21,916 bases of DNA from an uncultured Bacilli bacterium (GTDB lineage Bacteria; Bacillota_I; Bacilli_A; RF39; UBA660): assembly GCA_947629125.1 (NCBI GenBank), contig CANRCO010000006.1, forward strand, positions 1 to 21,916. Direction: 5' to 3'. The translations under genes and the position numbers were made by a program. Positions 15,357 through 21,916 of this stretch are shown here, piece by piece. Under the pieces are notes generated by a model that was given only the letters and a program-made list of their open reading frames with translations, searched no databases and was not told the origin of the DNA. Each line of letters begins with the position of its first letter. The first letter of the stretch is position 1.

Positions 15357-15409
15357 AGATTACTCTCCTAATTTACTGGATAAGGATTACTTTCTCCTAA
15401 CCAACTATA
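15241..15409. repeat. Third, diverged copy of the 169-bp junction repeat
   Basis: The same span (5' end of copy 5, junction, 3' end of copy 4) as the perfect repeats at 15960-16128 and 17352-17520, with about five substitutions by eye. Confidence 0.8.
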
Positions 15410-16075
15410 TATTACAATTTTACCTTGATAACTCTTAGACATTTGAGTATCAGGAGCTTTTGAATCAACCCACATTTTTAAATTATGAGTTACTGAACCA
15501 TTAGCTTCTATAGTTTGTGAATGTAATAGATTTTTATATTCGTATTTATCAGTTTCATTATCTAAAGAAGATTTACTAACATCTGTATAATTACTTAATA
15601 CTTTATAATTTTTAGATGTTTCTGTTCCATTAGAACTTATATATGTTTTAATGTATTCGCTTTGTAAGTATGGACTAGCAGCTTCCTTTTTTGCTTTTTC
15701 TTCTGGATTATCATCTTTTACATCAGTATAATCTTTGCCTTCAATTTTTAAACTTTCTAAATTAACATCGTAATAAACCTTGGTATCACAATCATTTTTA
15801 ATTGTGAAAGTATACCCTTCCAATTTCATACCTTCATCATCACTTATAGGAAAAGCTTTATCTAAGGTTATTCCTTTAGTTGTTTCTATTGGTTCATCTA
15901 TACTTTTTTGATTTAATAATTGTACTCTTAGACAAGTAGTGTTTATCTCATTATCGTCTGTTTGAACTTGCGTTGTTGTCCAAAACGCATATGTACTTCC
16001 AACTGCAATTACCATTACTATCATAAATACTGCAATTGCTACTAAATTTTTCTCTCTTTTACTTAATTTTCTCAT
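15368..16075 (-). CDS. SipW-type exported TasA/BsaA-like protein, array copy 4
   Basis: A 235-aa exported protein. The signal peptide is identical in type to copies 2 and 5 (GSTYAFW). Cys lie in NTTCLRV and IKNDCDTKVYYDVNLESL. The middle carries the longer charged insert (DVKDDNPEEKAKKEAAS, about 112-128). Unlike most copies it has YIKTYISSNGTETS where others read YIKAVLDPAG. The C-terminus is TQMSKSYQGKIVIYSWLGES and NPYPVN. It sits 11 bases after copy 3, with the ribosome site GGAGAG in the junction. It appears to be the duplicate partner of copy 2 in a two-gene unit (copies 1-2 and 3-4). Confidence 0.82.
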   Translation of the reverse strand: MRKLSKREKNLVAIAVFMIVMVIAVGSTYAFWTTTQVQTDDNEINTTCLRVQLLNQKSIDEPIETTKGITLDKAFPISDDEGMKLEGYTFTIKNDCDTKVYYDVNLESLKIEGKDYTDVKDDNPEEKAKKEAASPYLQSEYIKTYISSNGTETSKNYKVLSNYTDVSKSSLDNETDKYEYKNLLHSQTIEANGSVTHNLKMWVDSKAPDTQMSKSYQGKIVIYSWLGESNPYPVN

Positions 16076-16128
16076 AGATTACTCTCCTAATTTACTGGAT
16101 AAGGATTACTATCTCCCAACCAACTATA
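15960..16128. repeat. Perfect 169-bp direct repeat (partner 17352-17520)
   Basis: Covers the signal-peptide coding end of copy 4, the intergenic junction and the 3' end of copy 3. It is identical base for base to 17352-17520, with an offset of 1392 bases, the length of two array genes. Confidence 0.9.
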
Positions 16129-16758
16129 TATTACAATTTTTCCTTGATAGTGTTTTTCCATTTGGGTCATTGGTGCATTTTCATCTACCCACATTTTTAA
16201 GGTATGTGATACAGAATCATTTGCTCCAAGTTGTTGTTTATTTAATAAGTTTTTATGTTCATAACTAGTTATGCTACTATCTTTATCTAAAAAACTTTGA
16301 CTAGAATTTGTATATTCATCTAATTTTTTATATGTTTGCTCTTTAGTACTATCAGGATCTATAGCAACTTTAATATATTTACTTTGTAAATATTGACTTT
16401 CTTCTTCAGACGTTGTTGAACTATAGTTGCCATAGCTACTAATATTTAAACTTTCTAAATTAACATCATAATATATTTCTTTATCGCACTTATTTTTTAT
16501 AGTGAAAGTATATCCTTCATCTTTTAAGCCATCAGCATCACTAACTGGAAATGCCTTCTCTAAAGTTATACCTTCAGTAGTTTGGGTTTCATCTTTTGTT
16601 TTATTTAACAATTCTACTTCTAAACAGGTAGTATTAATTTCGTTATCGTCACTTTGAACTTGCGTTGTCGTCCAATAGGCATATGTCCCACCAACTGCTA
16701 GTAAAAGTACAATCATAATTGCTGCAACTACTACTAAATTCTTTTCTCTTTTACTCAT
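16087..16758 (-). CDS. SipW-type exported TasA/BsaA-like protein, array copy 3
   Basis: A 223-aa exported protein with the second signal-peptide type of the array (VVVAAIMIVLLLAVGGTYAY), shared only with copy 1. Here the conserved GSTYAF is GGTYAY. Cys lie in NTTCLEV and IKNKCDKEIYYDVNLESL. The middle is Ser/Thr-rich (ISSYGNYSSTTSEEES). The C-terminus is TQMEKHYQGKIVIYSWLGDS and NPYPVN. The ATG starts one base after the stop of copy 2, so its ribosome site (GGAG) lies in the last codons of copy 2. That junction differs from the other intergenic junctions of the operon and marks the edge of the duplicated two-gene unit. Confidence 0.82.
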   Translation of the reverse strand: MSKREKNLVVVAAIMIVLLLAVGGTYAYWTTTQVQSDDNEINTTCLEVELLNKTKDETQTTEGITLEKAFPVSDADGLKDEGYTFTIKNKCDKEIYYDVNLESLNISSYGNYSSTTSEEESQYLQSKYIKVAIDPDSTKEQTYKKLDEYTNSSQSFLDKDSSITSYEHKNLLNKQQLGANDSVSHTLKMWVDENAPMTQMEKHYQGKIVIYSWLGDSNPYPVN

Positions 16759-16759
16759 T

Positions 16760-17467
16760 CTATTCTCCTAACGGATAAGGATTACTTTTTCCTAACCAAC
16801 TATATACTACTATTTTACCTTGATAATGTTTATTCATTTGAGTCATTGGGGCATTTTCATCTACCCACATCTTTAAAGTATGTGTTACAGAAGCTTGAGC
16901 ATCTAATTTTTGAGAATGTAATAAATTTTTATATTCATAATTATTTGCACCTTCTTCTAAAGAAGAATTAGTTACATCTGTATAAGCACTTAAAACTTTA
17001 TATTCCCCTTCAGCTGGAGGATTTATAACTGTTTTAATATATTCACTTTGTAAATAAGTACTATTTTTTTCTCTTTCAGCTTGTACTTCTGGTGTTTCTG
17101 TTTCTGTAGTTTTTTTAGCATATTCTTGCCCATTAATTTTTAAACTCTCTAAATTAACATCATAATAAACTTCAGTATCACAATTGTTTTTTATAGTAAA
17201 GGTATAACCAGTGGTATCTAATCCTTCAGTATCACTTATTGGGTAAGCTTTTTCTAAGGTTATTCCTTTTGTTGTTTCTTCTGTATCTGACTCACTTTTT
17301 TTATTTAATAATTCAACACTCAAACAAGTTGTATTGATTTCATTCTTATCAGTTTGAACTTGCGTTGTTGTCCAAAACGCATATGTACTTCCAACTGCAA
17401 TTACCATTACTATCATAAATACTGCAATTGCTACTAAATTTTTCTCTCTTTTACTTAATTTTCTCAT
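16760..17467 (-). CDS. SipW-type exported TasA/BsaA-like protein, array copy 2
   Basis: A 235-aa exported protein starting MRKLSKREKN, with signal-peptide end GSTYAFW and mature strand TTTQVQTDKNEINTTC. The second Cys is in IKNNCDTEVYYDVNLESL. The charged insert (KKTTETETPEVQAERE) resembles those of copies 4, 7 and 8. YLQSEYIKTVINPPAEGE and YTDVTNSSL follow. The C-terminus is TQMNKHYQGKIVVYSWLGKS and NPYPLGE, which differs slightly from the common ending. It is followed after one base by copy 3. Confidence 0.82.
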   Translation of the reverse strand: MRKLSKREKNLVAIAVFMIVMVIAVGSTYAFWTTTQVQTDKNEINTTCLSVELLNKKSESDTEETTKGITLEKAYPISDTEGLDTTGYTFTIKNNCDTEVYYDVNLESLKINGQEYAKKTTETETPEVQAEREKNSTYLQSEYIKTVINPPAEGEYKVLSAYTDVTNSSLEEGANNYEYKNLLHSQKLDAQASVTHTLKMWVDENAPMTQMNKHYQGKIVVYSWLGKSNPYPLGE

Positions 17468-17520
17468 AGATTACTCTCCTAATTTACTGGATAAGGATTA
17501 CTATCTCCCAACCAACTATA
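17352..17520. repeat. Perfect 169-bp direct repeat (partner 15960-16128)
   Basis: Covers the signal-peptide coding end of copy 2, the junction and the 3' end of copy 1. It is identical to 15960-16128 along its whole length. Confidence 0.9.
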
Positions 17521-18135
17521 AATTACAATTTTACCTTGATAATGTTTTAACATTTGATCATCTGGAGCATTATGCGTAACCCACATTTTTAAATTATGAG
17601 TATCAGTTTTTCCAGGATCAAGTTGTTTTTTATTTAATAAATTTTTCTTTTCGTAACTTGTATAGTTTGTACCATCTAAAAAGCTTTGACTAACATCAGT
17701 ATATTCATTTAAAGTTTTATATGTTTCTGAAGCTTCAATTTTTGGATCTAATACAACTTTAATGTATTCACTTTTCAAATAATATGAATCACTTTCTGTA
17801 GTTCGATCATGATTAGCAATATTTAAGCTTTCTAAATTAACATCGTAATAAACAGCTTCATCACAATTGTTTTTAACTGTAAATGTATAACCGTCTAATT
17901 GTAAACCTTCAGTATCACTAATTGGATATGCTTCATTTAATTCTATACCTTTTGTAGTTGTACCATTTTCACCTGTTTTATTTTCTAATTTAACATCTAA
18001 GCAAGTTGTATTAATTTTATTTTCATCTTCTTGCACTTGCGTTGTCGTCCAATATGCATATGTCCCACCAACTGCTAGTAAAAGTACAATCATAATTGCA
18101 GCAACTACTACTAAATTCTTTTCTCTTTTATTCAA
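17479..18135 (-). CDS. SipW-type exported TasA/BsaA-like protein, array copy 1
   Basis: A 218-aa exported protein, first of the five-gene unit. The TTG start at 18135 is nine bases after GGAG, and no ATG fits better. The signal peptide (MNKREKNLVVVAAIMIVLL) ends GGTYAYW, with likely cleavage after TYA (residue 27) as in TasA-type SipW substrates. The following strand is TTTQVQEDENKINTTC, which would be the donor strand if assembly follows TasA/BsaA (inference). Cys45 and Cys91 are conserved in all eight copies. KGIELNEAYPISDTEGL precedes YTFTVKNNC and YYDVNLESL. The C-terminal block is DQMLKHYQGKIVIYSWLGDS. Its KHYQGKI resembles KYQGNSI of TasA. No sipW gene is in the window. Confidence 0.82.
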   Translation of the reverse strand: MNKREKNLVVVAAIMIVLLLAVGGTYAYWTTTQVQEDENKINTTCLDVKLENKTGENGTTTKGIELNEAYPISDTEGLQLDGYTFTVKNNCDEAVYYDVNLESLNIANHDRTTESDSYYLKSEYIKVVLDPKIEASETYKTLNEYTDVSQSFLDGTNYTSYEKKNLLNKKQLDPGKTDTHNLKMWVTHNAPDDQMLKHYQGKIVIYSWLGDSNPYPVN

Positions 18136-18170
18136 CTTTAATATCTCCTTCTATTTTTACCTTTAATATA

Positions 18171-18199
18171 ATATTATAATAATAATCAAATATAGGCAA
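18171..18199 (-). promoter_or_regulatory. Core promoter of array copies 1-5
   Basis: TTGCCT (18199-18194), a 17-base spacer and TAATAT (18176-18171). An overlapping TATAAT (18178-18173) would leave a 15-base spacer. The ribosome site GAAGGAG is about 20 bases further on. Confidence 0.55.
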
Positions 18200-18212
18200 T
18201 GAAATTAATAAA

Positions 18213-18233
18213 TTTTGACAAATATTTAACAAA
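18213..18233 (-). promoter_or_regulatory. Upstream direct-repeat element of copies 1-5 (candidate operator)
   Basis: On the minus strand, TTTGTTAAA-TA-TTTGTCAAA, a direct repeat with an 11-base period. It lies 14 bases upstream of the TTGCCT -35. The spacing and sequence recall WalR-type (TGTWAH-N5-TGTWAH) and CtsR-type (GTCAAA) sites, but neither match is exact. Confidence 0.55.
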
Positions 18234-18241
18234 AAATAAAG

Positions 18242-18270
18242 AAAAATTACACCAATTTAGTGTAACTTTT
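18242..18270 (-). terminator. Terminator after esaB
   Basis: An 11-base stem (18242-18252 with 18260-18270, core GTTACAC/GTGTAAT with one G-U pair), a loop of seven and a final U run on the minus strand. It overlaps the esaB stop codon and separates the T7SS genes from the array. Confidence 0.8.
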
Positions 18271-18520
18271 AAATTAATATTAATTTGGCACCATTCATAA
18301 TATTTAATTCTTTAATTGTTTTATTTAAATCATAAATATTTCCAGTAAATTTATCACATAAAATGGCTTTATAATCAAGAGGATATTCTTGATTAGTTAT
18401 TTCATTTAAAGATTTAACTAACAATCTTATGACTGTTCGTACTTGTTTAGAAATTGGTAAAAATATTTCATATTTTTTTTCTATTTTAGGTACATACAAT
18501 TCAACTAATACTTTATTCAT
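18269..18520 (-). CDS. esaB: EsaB/YukD-like ubiquitin-fold T7SS protein
   Basis: An 83-aa cytosolic β-grasp protein: KVLVELYVPKIEKKYEIFLP (strands 1-2), the helix TVIRLLVKSLNEIT, then YKAILCDKFTGNIYDLN and the closing strand NGAKLILI. The length and strand-helix-strand order match YukD/EsaB, small ubiquitin-like proteins found in Firmicutes type VII secretion loci. In Staphylococcus aureus EsaB affects secretion levels. Identity rests on fold pattern plus the position ten bases after an essC gene. Here it follows essC, whereas in S. aureus it precedes essB. It begins with AGGAGG six bases before ATG. No EsaA, EssA, EssB or EsxA is in the window. They may lie upstream of the edge. Confidence 0.85.
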   Translation of the reverse strand: MNKVLVELYVPKIEKKYEIFLPISKQVRTVIRLLVKSLNEITNQEYPLDYKAILCDKFTGNIYDLNKTIKELNIMNGAKLILI

Positions 18521-18530
18521 AAATATCCTC

Positions 18531-21500
18531 CTAATCTAAGGAATCAACTGCTTCTTTATATTCATCATTAACAAACTTAATTACAGTTGAAACATTACCG
18601 TTATTGATAGTATAACCAAATTCATTAGTTATCTGATCATTTAAATATCTTGGATTTTTATTAAGCTTAATTGTAAATTGACTACCTAAACCACTACCAA
18701 TCCAGATACCGCGGTTCGCTTCATTAAATGGTTTATAGAAACGTTCAAAATCCAATTTTTTAAATTTATCAATTGTGTCAACATAAATAATATTAATTTT
18801 TTTCAATTTTTTACAAATATTTAAGAATTCTTCATAACGTTTAGCAAATTCCATTCCCATATTAGTTGAGAAATCAGCTATACCAGTGATAATAATTAAT
18901 TTGCCTTTTAGGGTACTTAAATAACTATCACTATAATTATTTTCTTCTGCTAAAGTATTCATTTTCTTAATATCTGCTTCTAATTTATCAAAATAATCAT
19001 TAAAGCCACTAGCTATATAATCACATTTGAATTTTCTCTTTTTAAATATTTTTAATGCATCTAATACTGCTACATCAACATTCATATTTTTAGTAATAAT
19101 ATTAATAATCGATGGAACTAATATATCAAAAGCTTCAATATCTTGACTAGCTATATTAGTTATAAATTTATCTGTGAAATCAAATGTTTCAATAACTAAA
19201 TCATCTTTACGTATACCAATTGGAACATTATCTAAACCTTTAATTTCTTCTTTTACATCTTCAAATGTTACTCTTTGAGGTAATACTGGAATCTTTTTAG
19301 CTTTATGGGTATAAATTTCATTTAATTTAGTAGTTAAAGCATTAACAAAATCTAATAATTTGCTAGAATCATACATATGAGCAGTTTGGAATTCAAAATA
19401 ATTATTATTTAGTTTAACTACACCACGACCATATATTTTACTTGGAAGTACTCCATTAGTATTACCTATTACCGAAGTATAATCACTCTTTTCATTTAAT
19501 TGTAAAACGATATTTTGCGTAAAGTTAGCTGCCAACTTATAACGAATTGAATTAACACCACTAGTACTTAAAATGAAGTAAATACCATATCTTGTTGCTT
19601 CTCTAGTTAGAGTTACTAATTGATCATTATAATCTGGATATAATTCCATAAATGCTTCAAAGGCATTAATAATAATTATTATTTGTGGTATTGTTTGGCC
19701 ACTATTTAAAGAATAATATTCATAGCTACCATTATAATCAGCAAATAAATTTTTTCTATTATCACATTCTTCACGAATCATTTTAAATAGATTTTCAATT
19801 TTATCTGCATCAGATGAGAATAATACATCACCAACATGAGGAACATTTTTAAACATTCTTAAAGTTTCTGAACCAAAATCTAATAAATAGAAATTAACTT
19901 CATCTACTGAATGAGTAGTGATACAAGAATAAATAATGGAATAAATAAGTAAATCTTTACCACTACCAGTTATACCATAAATTATAGTATTTCCTCCATC
20001 AGTTATTGGCAATGTAAGTAAATCCTGTCTTTGATTATGTGGATCATCATACTCACCAATTATTGGATTAAGTTTTAATTTTTGAGCTTGATAGTTATAT
20101 TTTTCTTTTAATTTGTCAATAAAGATTACATCTGGAATTCTTTCAATCCATAGTGGTTTAATTTTAATATTTTCGGCTTCAGCTATTTTAGTTAAGTATT
20201 TAACAATATGCGGTAATTCTTCTCCATCGGCTTTGATGGCATTGATTCCCTTTTGCCGGTCAGCACTTTTAATTACTTCTCCAACTGTATCTAAAAAGTT
20301 TAAATTAGTATCAACCGTTTTTTTACGAACATCAGTTGCATAATAAGGAGCACCACACCAAGCTGATTGGCCTAAAGCAAAAAATTCATTGTAACCAACT
20401 TGTAAATAGAAGCGTCCAGCATTTTGCAATTTAGCAGCATCCGGACATTTAATCATATCATTACTATCAGATTTATCTTGAACTTTTAAACAAACTCGGA
20501 ATTTCGAGTTACTCCATATTTGGTCATCAACAACTCCACTAGGTTTTTGCGTAGCTAAGATTAAATGAACACCTAAACTACGACCAATACGAGCAGTAGA
20601 AATAAGTTGTGCCATAAATTCTGGTTGTTGACTTTTTAATTCCGCAAACTCATCACTAATAATAAATAGATGGCTAACTGGTTCATCAACTAAACCTTCA
20701 CGGTAATATCTTTGATATTTGTAAATATCAATTGTACTTTCTTCTAATTTATCACGAGCTTCATTAAATATTCTTTGCCGTCTTTTAAGTTCACTTTCAA
20801 TACTAGCTAAGGAACGATTAATTTCTGTTATATCAAGGTTAGTTATAGTTCCCGCTAGGTGCGGTAATTTTACCCCAGTATCACGATTTTCAAAAGCACC
20901 AGCTAACCCACCACCTTTATAATCGATTAAAACAAAATTAACTTCATAAGGGTGATAATTAACAGCTAACGATAAAATATAAGTAATAATAAATTCTGAT
21001 TTACCACTACCAGTAGTACCTGCAATTAAACCATGTGGTCCATGAGCTTTTTCATGTAAATCTAATTTAAATAATTCACCACTATCATTTAACCCAACAG
21101 GAACTTGTAAAGAAGAAACCGGATTATTAGTTTTCCATCTTTCCATTGAGTTTAACTGGTCAACATTACCAACATCATACATTTCTAAAAAGCTTAACAC
21201 TTTTGGTAAATCGTAACTACCACCAGCTAACTCTAACGGAATATTAGCTAAACGAATAGCACATTCATAAATATTAACTTTTTGATTAAATTCAGCTTTA
21301 AAAGCTTTTTGATGTTCTAAAGACAAATCATTTTCAATAATGCCAGAGGTATTTAAATCAATATTCAAAAATGAATTACATTCATTAGGTAGCTCATTTA
21401 AACGATTAGCTAGAATAAGTAAACTAAAACCATAATTAATTGTTTGAGATAATGTATTACGAATAATTTCTACTTTTCTAGTATTAACATAGTTATCCGT

Positions 21501-21916
21501 AATAATTACATAATATGGTAAATAACTTTTATAGTCTTCATCTTTTGATTTATCGCTTTCTTCTTCATCTTGATATTTTCGAGCTTTAAATTCATTAGTT
21601 AAATACATTGATATTTTATTTATATCATCATTATTAGTTCCAAAAAAGCGAATAGATTTATCATTTGACCAACAATGGGGTAACACTTTTAAATATTCAT
21701 AGCGATGAGCATTTTGTTCATTAGTTAATACAACAATTTTTAAATCTTCATAACTATGATAAGTAATCATTTGTAAAATTAAGGTTTCTAAGAAATTAGC
21801 AGTTAAATCTAAATTACCTAAAATCGCTGTAATATACTTTTCCGTTAAAGTTGTCGTAATTGGTACATCAATTAATTCTTGTAATTCATCAGTCATCCGA
21901 TACATATCATCAATTA
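18531..21916 (-). CDS. essC: EssC/YukB-type T7SS ATPase, C-terminal part (cut by the window edge)
   Basis: FtsK/SpoIIIE-type motor of the type VII secretion system. The frame is open to the edge (codons before the first ATG at 21905 read IDD), so the FHA domains and membrane helices of a full EssC (about 1,500 aa) lie outside. Counting from that ATG, domain 1 has Walker A GTTGSGKS (296-303), LIDYKGGG (326-333), Walker B FIISDEFAEL (414-423) and the sensor LATQKPSGVV (450-459). It appears fully catalytic. Domain 2 has Walker A GITGSGKD (644-651), LLDFG, and IIIIINAFEAF (742-752), where Asn replaces the usual Walker B Asp. Domain 3 (about 880-1124) has no Walker A and reads NIASQDIEAFD there. 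One active plus degenerate domains is usual for EssC/EccC, in which substrates bind the C-terminal domains. Confidence 0.93.
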   Translation of the reverse strand, partial: IDDMYRMTDELQELIDVPITTTLTEKYITAILGNLDLTANFLETLILQMITYHSYEDLKIVVLTNEQNAHRYEYLKVLPHCWSNDKSIRFFGTNNDDINKISMYLTNEFKARKYQDEEESDKSKDEDYKSYLPYYVIITDNYVNTRKVEIIRNTLSQTINYGFSLLILANRLNELPNECNSFLNIDLNTSGIIENDLSLEHQKAFKAEFNQKVNIYECAIRLANIPLELAGGSYDLPKVLSFLEMYDVGNVDQLNSMERWKTNNPVSSLQVPVGLNDSGELFKLDLHEKAHGPHGLIAGTTGSGKSEFIITYILSLAVNYHPYEVNFVLIDYKGGGLAGAFENRDTGVKLPHLAGTITNLDITEINRSLASIESELKRRQRIFNEARDKLEESTIDIYKYQRYYREGLVDEPVSHLFIISDEFAELKSQQPEFMAQLISTARIGRSLGVHLILATQKPSGVVDDQIWSNSKFRVCLKVQDKSDSNDMIKCPDAAKLQNAGRFYLQVGYNEFFALGQSAWCGAPYYATDVRKKTVDTNLNFLDTVGEVIKSADRQKGINAIKADGEELPHIVKYLTKIAEAENIKIKPLWIERIPDVIFIDKLKEKYNYQAQKLKLNPIIGEYDDPHNQRQDLLTLPITDGGNTIIYGITGSGKDLLIYSIIYSCITTHSVDEVNFYLLDFGSETLRMFKNVPHVGDVLFSSDADKIENLFKMIREECDNRKNLFADYNGSYEYYSLNSGQTIPQIIIIINAFEAFMELYPDYNDQLVTLTREATRYGIYFILSTSGVNSIRYKLAANFTQNIVLQLNEKSDYTSVIGNTNGVLPSKIYGRGVVKLNNNYFEFQTAHMYDSSKLLDFVNALTTKLNEIYTHKAKKIPVLPQRVTFEDVKEEIKGLDNVPIGIRKDDLVIETFDFTDKFITNIASQDIEAFDILVPSIINIITKNMNVDVAVLDALKIFKKRKFKCDYIASGFNDYFDKLEADIKKMNTLAEENNYSDSYLSTLKGKLIIITGIADFSTNMGMEFAKRYEEFLNICKKLKKINIIYVDTIDKFKKLDFERFYKPFNEANRGIWIGSGLGSQFTIKLNKNPRYLNDQITNEFGYTINNGNVSTVIKFVNDEYKEAVDSLD

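Noticed and set aside
8698..20343. Short plus-strand open frames at 8698-8886, 11586-11816, 13033-13221, 13584-13775 and 20113-20343
   Set aside because: All but 13584-13775 lie wholly inside well-supported minus-strand genes; that one overlaps copy 7 and its promoter repeat. They have low-complexity Ser/Phe/Leu-rich products and no ribosome sites.

Overview
The window comes from a very AT-rich, low-GC Firmicutes-type bacterium (class Bacilli, most likely an uncultured gut lineage on the Erysipelotrichia/RF39 side; this placement is inference). The signs are strong AGGAGG ribosome sites, σA promoters, a SpoIIGA/σE sporulation pair, AI-2E, ScpA/ScpB and ClpC genes, and a Firmicutes-type type VII secretion system (T7SS). 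Every gene lies on the minus strand, so transcription runs from high to low coordinates. All Trp codons checked are TGG, and none of the 23 genes with a visible end stops with TGA.

Layout in transcription order. (1) 21916-18242: the C-terminal ATPase part of EssC (its N-terminus lies outside the window) and the ubiquitin-like EsaB/YukD, closed by a terminator. (2) 18233-12271: eight tandem paralogous exported proteins of 218-235 aa with SipW-type signal peptides (TasA/BsaA/camelysin-like). They form three transcription units (copies 1-5, copy 6, copies 7-8), each with its own terminator. All three promoters carry the same upstream GTCAAA-type direct repeat, and the third is built from a 37-bp tandem palindromic duplication. 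(3) 12241-10081: a compact ClpC. (4) 10063-7776: a membrane-anchored unknown protein, then scpA and scpB. (5) 7742-6909: a single gene for a soluble helical protein, possibly a T7SS substrate, whose promoter spacer contains a run of nine G. (6) 6853-1564: an operon of a membrane-anchored thioredoxin-fold protein, frr, an unknown gene, an AI-2E transporter, a dNMP-kinase-like P-loop protein and a very compact alaS. (7) 1564-101: spoIIGA-sigE. (8) 99-1: a promoter, ribosome site and ATG of a further gene whose seventh codon runs into a second run of nine G, which puts the frame off.

How it may fit together (inference): the eight-copy array looks like the subunits of a secreted fibre or matrix that is SipW-processed and assembled by strand exchange, as in TasA and BsaA. 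It has multiplied by unequal recombination beside a T7SS locus. No sipW or sortase gene is in the window. The two G9 tracts and the repeat-built promoter suggest that surface and secreted products are varied by slipped-strand mutation. The best candidates for something undescribed are the array with its shared operator and duplicated promoter, and the pair of G9 switches. No gap between genes exceeds 300 bases.
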